This document shows positions 6,177 to 13,641 of a stretch of DNA of 29,606 bases, piece by piece. Under the pieces are notes generated by a model. It saw only the letters and a list, made by a program, of their open reading frames with translations. It ran no database searches and was not told the DNA's origin. The DNA comes from JAPLGE01 sp964355545 (lineage in GTDB: Bacteria > Bipolaricaulota > Bipolaricaulia > UBA7950 > UBA9294): assembly GCA_964355545.1 (NCBI GenBank), contig CAYHEK010000009.1:1-29606 (forward strand), written 5' to 3'. A program made the position numbers and the translations under genes. The first letter of the stretch is position 1. Each line of letters starts with the position of its first letter.

Positions 6177-8405
6177 TTACTTTTCACCCTTCTCGCGGCG
6201 GATGACGAGGGCGCGCGACATCGCCGCGGCGTCGACCGTCACCCGGTCTCCACCCTTGATCTCGCCGGAGACGATCTTCATCGCGAGCGGGTTCTCCACG
6301 AGGCGCTTCAACGCCCGCTCGAGGGGTCGCGCCCCGTAGTGCGGGTCGTACCCCTCCTTCGCCAGGACCTTCTTCGCCTCGGGGGTGAGGCCAAGCGAGA
6401 TCCCCTGCTCGGCAAGGCGCTCGTCCAGAAGGGCTACTTTAAGGTCGACGATCTTGGAGATCGCCCCCTCCGAGAGGGAGTGGAAGATGATCGTCTCGTC
6501 GATCCGGTTCAGGAACTCCGGTCGGAAGGTGTGCACAAGCTCGTCCTTGATCTTCTCGTGGACCCGCTCCTCGGGGAGGTCGCCTGTGAAGTGCTCGCTC
6601 CCCACGTTTGAGGTCATGATGATGATCGTGTGGCGGAAGTCGACCGTCTGGCCGTGACCGTCGGTGAGGCGGCCCTCGTCGAGGAGCTGGAGGAGGAGGT
6701 TCATCACCTGCGGGTGCGCCTTCTCCACCTCGTCGAACAGGACGACCTGGTACGGCCGCCGCCGCACCGTCTCGGTGAGCTGTCCCCCCTCCTCGTAGCC
6801 GACGTACCCCGGCGGGGACCCGATCAGGCGCGCTACGGTGTGGCGCTCCATGTACTCGGACATGTCGATCCGCGCAAGGGCCGCATCGCTCCCGAAGAGG
6901 AACGCGGCGAGGGCCTTGGCGAGCTCCGTCTTCCCCACCCCAGTCGGCCCGAGGAAGAGGAAGGTCCCGATCGGCCGGCGCGGGTCGGCAAGCCCAGCGC
7001 GCGAGTGGCGCACGGCCTCGGCGATCGCGCGCACTCCCTCCTCCTGGTCGATGACTCGCTTGTGGAGGAGGTCCTCCATGTGGGCGAGGCGCGTCCGCTC
7101 CTCTTCCAGCATCCGCTCGGCGGGGATCCCGGTCCATTGGGAGACGATTGTAGCGATCTCCTCCTCGGTCACCTCGCCCTCTCTCTTGTCCACCCGCAGC
7201 CGGCTCGCCGCCTCGTCGACGAGGTCGATCGCCTTGTCCGGAAGGAAGCGCTCGGAGATGTAGCGCTCGGAGAGCTTCGCCGCCGCGCGGATCGCCTCGT
7301 CGGTAATCGTGACGTGGTGGTGCTCCTCGAGCTTCGGCCGCAGCCCCTCGAGGATCGAGATCGTCTCCTCGACGGTCGGCTCGCGCACGAAGACCTTCTG
7401 CAGGCGCCGCTCGAGGGCGGAGTCCTTCTCGATGTGCTCGCGGTACTCGTCGAGGGTCGTCGCGCCGATGAGCTGGAACTTCCCGCGGGAGAGCGGCTCC
7501 TTCAGCATGTTCGAGGCGTCGATCGCCCCCTCGGCCGCACCGGCCCCCACCACCGTGTGCACCTCGTCGATGAACACGATCGTCTTTCCGGCCTGCGCCT
7601 CGATCTCCTTGATCACCGCCTTCAGGCGGTCCTCGAACTCCCCGCGGAACTTGGACCCGGCGACCATCGCCGCGATGTCCAGGGCGACGATCTCCTTCCC
7701 CTTGAGAGGCTCGGCGACTGTCCCCGAGGCGATCCGCTGCGCGAGGCCCTCCACCACCGCCGTCTTCCCGACCCCCGGCTCGCCGATCAGGACGGGGTTA
7801 TTCTTGCGGCGGCGGGAGAGGATCTGCTCCATGCGGCGGATCTCCTCGTCCCGGCCGATCACCGGGTCGAGTTCGCCGCGGGAGGCCATTTGGGACAGGT
7901 TCATGGAGTACTTCTTCAGGATCTGGTAGCGCTCCTCCGAGGAGCGGTCGGTCACGCGCTGCTCGCCGCGGACCTTCCGCAGCGCGGCGTAGATCGACTC
8001 CGGGCTGATCTCGTGGCGGTCGAGGACCCGCTTCAAGGCGGGGTCGGTCGCCCGGCTGATCGAAAGGAGAAGGTGCTCGATCCCGACGAATTCGTCGTGG
8101 AGCCGCTCGGCCTCCATCTGGGCGCCGGCCACGACCGCGTCCAGGCGCGGGGTGATGTAGATCTGCGTCCCGATCGGCCCGGAGACGGAGGGTTTCCCCT
8201 TGAGGAGAAGGTCGAGGTCCTTGGCGAGGCCGGCCGAGTTTATACCCATCTCTTGGAGGATCTTTTGGCCCACGCCCTCCTTCGTCACGAGAACGGTGAA
8301 CAGATGCTCGACATCGAGCTGGTTGTGCTTGTAGCGCGAAAGGAGGTCCTGCGCCTCGTGGAAGAGCTCCTGCGCGCCCTCGGTCAACTTATCAAAGCGG
8401 ATCAT
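6177..8405 (-). CDS. clpB: ClpB-like AAA+ chaperone lacking the middle domain
   Basis: A 742-residue two-ring AAA+ unfoldase. It has an N-terminal Clp repeat domain (about 1-145), D1 with Walker A GEPGVGKT (208-215), and D2 with Walker A GPTGVGKT (486-493) and the pore loop GYVGYEEGG. ClpB is normally about 860 residues, with a coiled-coil middle domain of about 120 residues inserted near the end of D1. Here DEAASRLR (397-404) runs almost directly into VTEEEIATIVSQWTGIP, so that insert is missing. The D1 pore loop has phenylalanine instead of tyrosine (KFRGEF). No IGF/VGF loop for ClpP binding is seen after the D2 TSNVGS motif, which separates it from ClpA and ClpC. ATG at 8405, behind GGGGTGAG, is preferred over GTG at 8414. 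A promoter and CIRCE lie upstream. Confidence 0.92.
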   Translation of the reverse strand: MIRFDKLTEGAQELFHEAQDLLSRYKHNQLDVEHLFTVLVTKEGVGQKILQEMGINSAGLAKDLDLLLKGKPSVSGPIGTQIYITPRLDAVVAGAQMEAERLHDEFVGIEHLLLSISRATDPALKRVLDRHEISPESIYAALRKVRGEQRVTDRSSEERYQILKKYSMNLSQMASRGELDPVIGRDEEIRRMEQILSRRRKNNPVLIGEPGVGKTAVVEGLAQRIASGTVAEPLKGKEIVALDIAAMVAGSKFRGEFEDRLKAVIKEIEAQAGKTIVFIDEVHTVVGAGAAEGAIDASNMLKEPLSRGKFQLIGATTLDEYREHIEKDSALERRLQKVFVREPTVEETISILEGLRPKLEEHHHVTITDEAIRAAAKLSERYISERFLPDKAIDLVDEAASRLRVDKREGEVTEEEIATIVSQWTGIPAERMLEEERTRLAHMEDLLHKRVIDQEEGVRAIAEAVRHSRAGLADPRRPIGTFLFLGPTGVGKTELAKALAAFLFGSDAALARIDMSEYMERHTVARLIGSPPGYVGYEEGGQLTETVRRRPYQVVLFDEVEKAHPQVMNLLLQLLDEGRLTDGHGQTVDFRHTIIIMTSNVGSEHFTGDLPEERVHEKIKDELVHTFRPEFLNRIDETIIFHSLSEGAISKIVDLKVALLDERLAEQGISLGLTPEAKKVLAKEGYDPHYGARPLERALKRLVENPLAMKIVSGEIKGGDRVTVDAAAMSRALVIRREKGEK

Positions 8406-8420
8406 CCCACTCACCCCAAA

Positions 8421-8447
8421 TTAGCAATCAAAATACCGGACTGCTAA
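8421..8447 (-). promoter_or_regulatory. CIRCE operator (HrcA binding site)
   Basis: TTAGCAATC, nine spacer bases, then GACTGCTAA. The CIRCE consensus is TTAGCACTC-N9-GAGTGCTAA, so each arm matches eight of nine bases and the spacer has the exact length. It lies 15 bases upstream of the clpB start codon and overlaps the predicted transcription start, the classical position for repression by HrcA. No hrcA gene is in the window. Confidence 0.85.
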
Positions 8448-8451
8448 GAGC

Positions 8452-8480
8452 AGTCTAACCCCTCACACCGCGTGTGTCAA
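8452..8480 (-). promoter_or_regulatory. Sigma-70-type promoter of clpB
   Basis: Read on the minus strand, a perfect -35 TTGACA (8475-8480) is followed by a 17-base spacer and -10 TAGACT (8452-8457). Transcription should begin near 8445, inside the CIRCE element. This is a housekeeping promoter controlled by a repressor rather than a dedicated heat-shock sigma factor promoter. Confidence 0.75.
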
Positions 8481-8544
8481 GGAACCGACATCGCACATCC
8501 GTGAAGCAAGAAAAGCGGAAAGGAAGGCGCGGGAGGCCTCTCGG

Positions 8545-9045
8545 TCAGGGCTTGGTAAAGGTGAGCCGCTCGCGGTCCTTGACCACGCCGGGGAAGCGCA
8601 GGACGCGGTTGTGCATCGCGAGGTAGACCCCCGGCTCGACGAGCCGCGTCGCGAGGAGGGCCTCGGTCAGGTTCTGGAGGGCGTCGGTGTCGCGGAACTC
8701 GTAGGGCCGCATCGCGCCGGTGAGGATAACCGGCGCGGAGAGAGGGGAAAGCTCGCGCACGAGGAGCTCGCCCGTCTCGGTGAGGGTGTCGGTCCCGTGC
8801 AGAATGACGACCGCGTCGCTCCGGTCGAGGGCCCGTCGTGTCGCCGCGAGGATCCGCGCCCGATCGGCCGGGGTCATCTCGAGAGAGTCCTTGAACACGA
8901 CCTGTTCGTAGGCGATCGCAAGGTCGGGGAGGCGGAGGGTCGAGAGCATCTTGGGGAGGATCGTATGGTAGTTGCGAAGCGATCCGTCCCGCTCATCGTA
9001 GGTCTTCTCGATCGTCCCGCCGGTCGTCAGGATAGAGACTCTCAT
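8545..9045 (-). CDS. Single-domain asparaginase-family protein
   Basis: A 166-residue protein that matches only the N-terminal catalytic domain of L-asparaginase, whose full-length form is about 330 residues. It has the first active-site motif TTGGTIEKTY near the N-terminus, the second motif HGTDT near the middle and the following TGAMRP. In full-length enzymes a lysine precedes the P-V-V segment before GAMRP and completes the Thr-Asp-Lys triad. Here that position is alanine (S-A-P-V-I-L-T). The frame is intact, with AAGGAG upstream of the ATG, so it is not obviously a broken gene. Short asparaginase-domain proteins exist in other bacteria, but hydrolysis by this one is uncertain. It may act on another amide or only bind ligand. 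Confidence 0.82.
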   Translation of the reverse strand: MRVSILTTGGTIEKTYDERDGSLRNYHTILPKMLSTLRLPDLAIAYEQVVFKDSLEMTPADRARILAATRRALDRSDAVVILHGTDTLTETGELLVRELSPLSAPVILTGAMRPYEFRDTDALQNLTEALLATRLVEPGVYLAMHNRVLRFPGVVKDRERLTFTKP

Positions 9046-9079
9046 TGCACACTCCTTGCTGGAAAGGGAGGCCCTTGCG

Positions 9080-9085
9080 ATTATG
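9080..9085 (-). promoter_or_regulatory. Possible -10 box of the asparaginase-family gene
   Basis: CATAAT on the minus strand matches five of six bases of the -10 consensus and lies 34 bases upstream of the start codon. The -35 region is poor: CGCACA at a 16-base spacing shares three bases with the consensus. The gene may also be read from the permease gene upstream. Confidence 0.3.
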
Positions 9086-9120
9086 CCGGAGGAGAATCGG
9101 GTGTGCGAGGGGTAGGACGG

Positions 9121-9912
9121 CTACGAACGGAGTCCCTTCAGGGTCATGTTCACCGCCGCGTAGAGGAGGGCGAGGCCGAAGAGCTGGCGGAGACGGTTTT
9201 TGGGGATGCGGCCGCTGAGGCGCGGGCCGATCTGCGCGCCGATCACAAGGCCGATGATCAAGGGAAGGGCAAGCTCCGGGTGGAGGTTCCCCAGCCTCCA
9301 GTGCTGATAGGCCGCCATGGCCGCCGAAGGAGCCATCACGAAGAGGCTCGTCGCGACTGCAGTCACGATGTCGATCCCCAGGAAGACAGCGAGGGCGGGG
9401 ACGAGGACCGTCCCACCTCCGATCCCGAACAGGCCCGACGCTGTCCCGGCAAGGAGGCCAGCGAGGGTTGTGAGCGCGTACAGGCGCGCTCCCCTCGCCT
9501 TTCCGCGCAGTGAAAACCGGATCTCCTTTTCGGACTTGCCGCGGAGCATCGTCGCGATCGGATAGAGGAGGAAGAGGCCAAAGGCAACGGAGAGCCAGCG
9601 CGGCTCGATCCTCTCCGTCAGGCGGGCCCCACAAAAGGCGCCAAGGATCGTCGTCGGCATGAGGAGGAGCCCGAGCCGAAAGTCGATCAGGCGTTTGCGG
9701 CCGTAGACGAGGGAACTCGAGAGGCTCGTGAACACGACCCCGGCGATGCTCGTTCCTACGGCCTCCTGCGTCGTCGCGACGAAGCCGGCGAGGGAGAGGA
9801 GAGGGACCATGAAGATCCCCCCTCCTACGCCGAGGAGGCTCGCGAGGACGCCGATCCCGCCCGCAGCGAAGAGAAGTGCGACGAAGACCCAGGCCACCAA
9901 GTCTGCTGCCAC
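9121..9912 (-). CDS. TauE/SafE-family membrane transporter
   Basis: A 263-residue protein with about eight hydrophobic segments and the internal duplication typical of the TauE/SafE (DUF81) family. The glycine-rich motif appears twice, as LLGVGGGIFMVP near residue 27 and LFGIGGGTVLVP near residue 160. Family members are linked to export or uptake of sulfonates, sulfite, sulfoacetate and related anions; the substrate here is unknown. The start is ambiguous. GTG at 9912 gives the longest frame but sits directly on the GGGGAGG ribosome site, while TTG at 9900 and GTG at 9897 have more normal spacing. The stop is 75 bases upstream of the asparaginase-family start. Confidence 0.88.
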   Translation of the reverse strand: MAADLVAWVFVALLFAAGGIGVLASLLGVGGGIFMVPLLSLAGFVATTQEAVGTSIAGVVFTSLSSSLVYGRKRLIDFRLGLLLMPTTILGAFCGARLTERIEPRWLSVAFGLFLLYPIATMLRGKSEKEIRFSLRGKARGARLYALTTLAGLLAGTASGLFGIGGGTVLVPALAVFLGIDIVTAVATSLFVMAPSAAMAAYQHWRLGNLHPELALPLIIGLVIGAQIGPRLSGRIPKNRLRQLFGLALLYAAVNMTLKGLRS

Positions 9913-9935
9913 CTCCCCGTAGGTATGGGGAAGAG

Positions 9936-9964
9936 ACTATACGCGGTACGGAGTGGGCCGTCAT
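9936..9964 (-). promoter_or_regulatory. Promoter of the TauE/SafE permease gene
   Basis: Read on the minus strand, -35 ATGACG (9959-9964, four of six consensus bases), a 17-base spacer and -10 TATAGT (9936-9941, five of six). The predicted start near 9930 leaves a leader of about 18-30 bases depending on the start codon. Confidence 0.45.
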
Positions 9965-10066
9965 GCACGAGGGAAGGCGTCGATCCCACCCGTGGACGGC
10001 CATCACAGGAAGAGGTAAAGTTGCGGGAATCAAGCGACTAAGGTGCTTTCGCTAAAAGGAGAGACG

Positions 10067-10645
10067 ATGTCGAGAGAGGTTCCGACCCGCGACGAGGCGT
10101 TCGCCCTCCTCAAGGAGTTCAATCAAAACGAGAGCTTGGTGAAACACGCGCTCGCCGTCGAGGGAGTCATGCGCTACATGGCGCGAAAGCGCGGCGAGGA
10201 TGAGGGGAAATGGGGAACCATCGGCCTCGTCCACGACCTCGACTACGAGCGTTACCCCAAGGAGCACTGCCGCAAGACGCAGGAGATCCTGACCGAGAGG
10301 GGGTGGCCGCAGGAGATGATCCGCGCCGTCGTCTCCCACGGCTTCGGCCTGTGCACGGACGTTGAGCCAAGGGTCGAGATGGAGAAGATCCTCTACGCGA
10401 TCGACGAACTGACCGGCCTTGTGACCGCGGCGGCCCTCGTTCGCCCGTCGAAGAGTGTCCTTGACCTTGAGCCAAGCTCGGTCGCGAAGAAGTGGAAGGA
10501 CAAGAGCTTCGCCGCCGGGGCGAACCGAGAGGTAATCAAGAACGGGGCCGGGATGCTTGGGATGGATCTACGCGACCTCTTCGCGGACGTGATCGCGGGG
10601 ATGCGCGAGGTGGCCGAAGCGATCGGCCTCAAGGGGAACCTGTAG
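10067..10645 (+). CDS. HD-domain metal-dependent phosphohydrolase-like protein
   Basis: A 192-residue protein of the HD superfamily. The metal-binding set is visible as H27, the paired H56-D57 in LVHDLDYERYP, and D113 in AIDELTG. Proteins of this small HDIG-like type are widespread in anaerobes; most lack a proven substrate, though the superfamily acts on phosphomonoesters and nucleotides. ATG at 10067 is preferred over a start at 10043 because AAAAGGAGAGACG precedes it directly. The gene is monocistronic: the upstream permease gene diverges and the downstream YbaK-type gene converges, 14 bases past this stop. Confidence 0.88.
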   Translation: MSREVPTRDEAFALLKEFNQNESLVKHALAVEGVMRYMARKRGEDEGKWGTIGLVHDLDYERYPKEHCRKTQEILTERGWPQEMIRAVVSHGFGLCTDVEPRVEMEKILYAIDELTGLVTAAALVRPSKSVLDLEPSSVAKKWKDKSFAAGANREVIKNGAGMLGMDLRDLFADVIAGMREVAEAIGLKGNL

Positions 10646-10659
10646 TCGATCGTTTCCAC

Positions 10660-11124
10660 TCACTCCACCCGGATGTCCGCGGCTTTTGCCCCGGTGAGAC
10701 AGACGAGGTCACGCGTCGCAAGCCGCACCAGGGTCCCGCGCGCCCCGGCGTTGATGGCGACCTCCCCCTCCTTGACAAGCTCCTGGTCGATCACCACCGC
10801 GAGGGGACGCTTCATGCCGAGCGGGCTGATTCCCCCGATCTCGTAGCCGGTGACGCGCTCCGCGTCGCGCGAGGACGCGGGGGCGACCCACTTACGGCCG
10901 ACCACGCGGGCGAGCTTCTTCTCGCTCACCGCTCCGTCCGCGGCCATCAGGGCGAGAAGGAAGCGCCGATCGTCGGTCTGGAAGACGAGGGTCTTGATCA
11001 CCCTTCTCTCCTCGAGGCCGACCCTCTCCGCGGCGAACTTCGCCCCCTTCTCTTCGTGGCGATAGACGAGTTCCTGGAACGGAACGCCCGCCTTCTTCAA
11101 CTGCTCGATTCCCCGCGTCGTCAT
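10660..11124 (-). CDS. ybaK: YbaK/ProX-type aminoacyl-tRNA deacylase
   Basis: A 154-residue protein of the YbaK/EbsC family, which hydrolyses mischarged tRNA such as Cys-tRNA(Pro) in trans. The catalytic lysine region is VIKTLVF (K44), and the family loop GGISPLG is at 97-103. Length fits full-length YbaK. The start at 11124 is chosen because MTTRGIEQLKKAGV aligns with the usual N-terminus. The ribosome site is weak, and the frame stays open far upstream in sequence that looks like low-complexity read-through. The gene converges on the HD-domain gene with almost no space between them. Confidence 0.9.
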   Translation of the reverse strand: MTTRGIEQLKKAGVPFQELVYRHEEKGAKFAAERVGLEERRVIKTLVFQTDDRRFLLALMAADGAVSEKKLARVVGRKWVAPASSRDAERVTGYEIGGISPLGMKRPLAVVIDQELVKEGEVAINAGARGTLVRLATRDLVCLTGAKAADIRVE

Positions 11125-11194
11125 CCTGGAAGGAGGATACTCGCCGCCCAGAGCGGAGGGAAGGAAGGAACGCCGCAGGAGGTGGGGTAGGCGG

Positions 11195-11200
11195 TATAAT
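11195..11200 (+). promoter_or_regulatory. Perfect -10 box TATAAT upstream of the yajC-secD locus
   Basis: A consensus TATAAT stands in G+C-rich sequence, where it is unlikely by chance. No good -35 box is found at 15-19 bases, so the promoter is either weak or activator-dependent. Transcription would start near 11206, just where a long hairpin begins. Confidence 0.45.
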
Positions 11201-11204
11201 GGGA

Positions 11205-11256
11205 CGCTTCCTCTTGGCTTGAGGGAAGACAAAACGATAGAGGCCATTCGGAAGCG
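11205..11256 (+). other. Predicted hairpin at the 5' end of the yajC-secD leader
   Basis: CGCTTCC (11205-11211) pairs with GGAAGCG (11250-11256). A 3x3 internal loop follows, then TGGC (11215-11218) pairs with GCCA (11243-11246) and closes a 24-base loop. The stem starts at the predicted first transcribed base, in a leader of about 120 bases. It does not match any riboswitch or small RNA consensus I can recognise. Confidence 0.35.
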
Positions 11257-11327
11257 CTCTTGATGGGGGTGAAGGCCGGCGTGGGGGCGAGGTTCTCTTC
11301 GTTGGGGGAGAGGTCCCTGACCCTTCG

Positions 11328-11867
11328 GTGAACGCTGACCACTCGTCCCTTCCTGTCTGGTCGTATCCCCTCCTTCTCGTCCTCCTTCTTCTCGTCCTCT
11401 TCGTCGGGCGCCTCCCTTTTGCCCTTCAGGCGGGGGTGGGGGCGGAGACCGTCCTCTTCCTCGTCTACCTCGTCGTGCGGTCGCGGCGGAAGCCGCGGAC
11501 GGTACGGGCCCCGGCGAGGCTTCTTCCCCTCTTCCCGGGCCATCTCCTCCTTCTCCTCGCCCTCTCCCTCGTCCCCGCGGTCGGCTCGGACCTCGTCTGC
11601 CTCTGGATGCTCGTCCCGGGGCTCTCCGTGCTCTACGACCTTCTCGCCCCGTGGGCCGCGCACCGCCCCAAGACAAGAGTGTCGCTCTTGACCGTCCTTT
11701 ACTGTATAATCTGGGCCGATCTCTTCTTCCTTATTGAGCGGATCATCGTCTTGGGAAGAGGACTTGCGGGGAGCGGGGAGATTGTGGTCGGGGCGGTGTT
11801 CGTTCTCGTTGGCGCTTGCTTCCTTTTCCTCGGGGCGTACCGCCACTGGCGCACAAGCAAGGTCTAA
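11328..11867 (+). CDS. Integral membrane protein of unknown function
   Basis: A 179-residue, very hydrophobic protein with about five or six membrane segments (near 10-27, 34-51, 65-90, 92-106, 118-138 and 146-168) and short basic loops such as RSRRKPR. I do not recognise a family. The GTG at 11328 has only a distant ribosome site (GGGGGAGAGG, about 12 bases away), so translation may be weak. It is the first gene of a unit with yajC and secD: the yajC ribosome site TAAGGAG overlaps this gene's TAA stop. A link to protein translocation is suggested only by this position. Confidence 0.7.
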   Translation: MNADHSSLPVWSYPLLLVLLLLVLFVGRLPFALQAGVGAETVLFLVYLVVRSRRKPRTVRAPARLLPLFPGHLLLLLALSLVPAVGSDLVCLWMLVPGLSVLYDLLAPWAAHRPKTRVSLLTVLYCIIWADLFFLIERIIVLGRGLAGSGEIVVGAVFVLVGACFLFLGAYRHWRTSKV

Positions 11868-11878
11868 GGAGTGATTGT

Positions 11879-12244
11879 ATGAGTCACGTGGTCAGTTTTG
11901 TCGTTGGGTTGGGGCTTCTTCTCTTCGGCGGTGCGGTGGCGTTTGGCCAGGAGGAGACCGGCTCCCAGACAGCGTCAGGGCAGCAGTCCATCATCTCGCT
12001 CGTCGCCATCCTCGTCATCTTCGCGGCGGTCTTCTACTTCATGCTGATCCGGCCGCAGCGCAAGCGGCAGGCGAAGCACAACGTGCTCCTGCGGGACCTC
12101 AAGCGCGGCGACAAAGTGATCACCGCAGGCGGGGTCTACGGCGAGATCGATTCCGTTGGGGATACAAGCATCGTGCTGACGGTGGAAGACGGCGGGAAGC
12201 TCCGCCTGGCCAAGTCGAGCATCATCGACAAGCGGGCGAAGTGA
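11879..12244 (+). CDS. yajC: YajC, Sec translocon accessory subunit
   Basis: A 121-residue protein. A hydrophobic N-terminal segment (5-24) ending in A-F-G-Q looks like a signal peptide or first anchor. The YajC membrane helix follows (about 36-55), then the family motif RPQRKRQ and a basic cytoplasmic domain with D-L-K-R-G-D-K-V-I-T-A-G-G. E. coli YajC is about 110 residues with a similar order. YajC associates with SecD and SecF, which help complete secretion using the proton gradient. ATG at 11879 is supported by TAAGGAG upstream. secD starts 26 bases after the stop. Confidence 0.95.
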   Translation: MSHVVSFVVGLGLLLFGGAVAFGQEETGSQTASGQQSIISLVAILVIFAAVFYFMLIRPQRKRQAKHNVLLRDLKRGDKVITAGGVYGEIDSVGDTSIVLTVEDGGKLRLAKSSIIDKRAK

Positions 12245-12270
12245 TCCGCTCCGCATAGGGGAGGCCTCGC

Positions 12271-13641
12271 ATGACACACAGCAACATGAGACGGAACGAC
12301 TGGCTCCGGCTCGCGAGCGTACTTCTTGTCTTCTGTGGCGCGCTTGCGCTCCTTTACCCCTTCTGGCCTCTGAAGAATGTGGTTCACCTCGGTCTTGACC
12401 TCCAAGGCGGGGTTCGCCTGGTCCTCCAAGCGAAGGGGGTCGAGGGGATGGACGCCAATCAGAGGCGCGACACCTTGGACAAGATCATCACCATCCTCAC
12501 GAACCGCGTCGACCAATACGGGATGGCGAACACGGAGATCAAGCGCCTGGGGAACGAGAGGGTCCTCGTGAACCTCCCGGGGACGCAGGACCCGGAGGAG
12601 GCGCGCCGCCTGATCGGCCAGACGGCGATGCTCGAATTCCGCAAGGTCATCGAGGCAGGGACGAACTCCACCTCTGACCTCGTCCCCTCCTCGTCGGCAC
12701 AGGAGGTTCTGCGCGACCGGGAGAACCTCCCCTACCTCGTGGAGGCGGAGCCGCTCCTCACGGGAGCAGCCCTGGCCGACGCACGCGTGCACGTCTCCCA
12801 GTCGGTGCAGATGGCCGGTCAACTCTACATCGCCCTCTCCTTCAATCAGGAAGGAGCGCAAGAGTTCGTGAACGCGCTGAACAAGCTCAAGGTCGAGGAC
12901 CGCCTAGCGATCGTCCTGGATGGGATCGTCTACAGCGCGCCGCGGCTCACCGAGTCGATCAAGCAGGCGGCGGCTCAAGGGTGGCGTGCGGTGAAAGACT
13001 CGACCACGATCACGGGACGGTTCACCAAGGAGGATGCCGCGCAGGTCGCGATCGTCCTCCGCGCGGGTGCCCTCCCCGTCGCCGTGGAGCCGATCGAGGA
13101 GGAGACGGTCGGCCCCACCCTGGGGAGCGACTCGGTACGGCGGGGGGCGATCACGATCGTGAGCGGGTTCGTTCTCGTCGTCCTGTACATGATCCTCTAC
13201 TACCGCGCCCTGGGGTTCGTAGCTGATCTGGGACTCCTTCTCAACATGCTGATCCTGTTCGCCGCCCTGCGCCTGTTCAACGCGACCCTTACCCTTCCGG
13301 GGATCGCGGGGATCGTCCTCTCGATCGGCATGAGTGTGGACGCGATGGTCGTCATCAACGAGCGGATCAAGGAACAACGCCGGGAAGGGAAGGCCCCTCT
13401 CGCGGCGGTGAAGGCCGGCTTCCACATGTCGGTCTCTGCGCTCGTCGACGCGAACCTGACGAATCTGATCACGGCGGTGATCCTCCTCCTCGTGGGGACC
13501 GGGCCGGTGAAGGGGTTTGCGATCACCCTGGGGATTGGCGTCGTGGGGAGCCTCTACGCCGCCTACGTCTTCTCGCGTCTCCTCATAGAGAAGACTGGGT
13601 TCGCGGAGCACATCCCGGTCCGCGTCTCGCAGGAGAACTAG
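12271..13641 (+). CDS. secD: SecD, protein translocase subunit
   Basis: A 456-residue inner-membrane protein. Its first membrane helix is at about 13-30, followed by the conserved GLDLQGG (41-47), an extracytoplasmic P1 domain, and five further helices from about residue 290. The RND-type sequence G-I-V-L-S-I-G-M-S-V-D-A-M-V-V-I-N-E-R lies in the fourth helix. It is shorter than E. coli SecD (about 615 residues) but normal for many other phyla. GGGGAGG six bases before ATG supports the start. The secF gene that usually follows is missing: the next gene, holA, is on the opposite strand and overlaps the secD end by 59 bases. Confidence 0.96.
   Translation: MTHSNMRRNDWLRLASVLLVFCGALALLYPFWPLKNVVHLGLDLQGGVRLVLQAKGVEGMDANQRRDTLDKIITILTNRVDQYGMANTEIKRLGNERVLVNLPGTQDPEEARRLIGQTAMLEFRKVIEAGTNSTSDLVPSSSAQEVLRDRENLPYLVEAEPLLTGAALADARVHVSQSVQMAGQLYIALSFNQEGAQEFVNALNKLKVEDRLAIVLDGIVYSAPRLTESIKQAAAQGWRAVKDSTTITGRFTKEDAAQVAIVLRAGALPVAVEPIEEETVGPTLGSDSVRRGAITIVSGFVLVVLYMILYYRALGFVADLGLLLNMLILFAALRLFNATLTLPGIAGIVLSIGMSVDAMVVINERIKEQRREGKAPLAAVKAGFHMSVSALVDANLTNLITAVILLLVGTGPVKGFAITLGIGVVGSLYAAYVFSRLLIEKTGFAEHIPVRVSQEN

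Noticed and set aside
6630..8447. 605-codon plus-strand open frame
   Set aside because: It lies antisense to clpB and has the repetitive Arg/Leu/Asp/Val composition typical of shadows in G+C-rich genes; clpB is conserved throughout.
11125..11676. Upstream extension of the YbaK-type frame on the minus strand
   Set aside because: It is rich in Arg, Gly and Pro repeats and antisense to the membrane protein gene and its leader; YbaK starts normally at 11124.
11688..11710. TTGACC and TATAAT inside the membrane protein gene, a possible internal promoter for yajC-secD
   Set aside because: Both boxes look good but the spacing is only 11 bases, too short for sigma-70.
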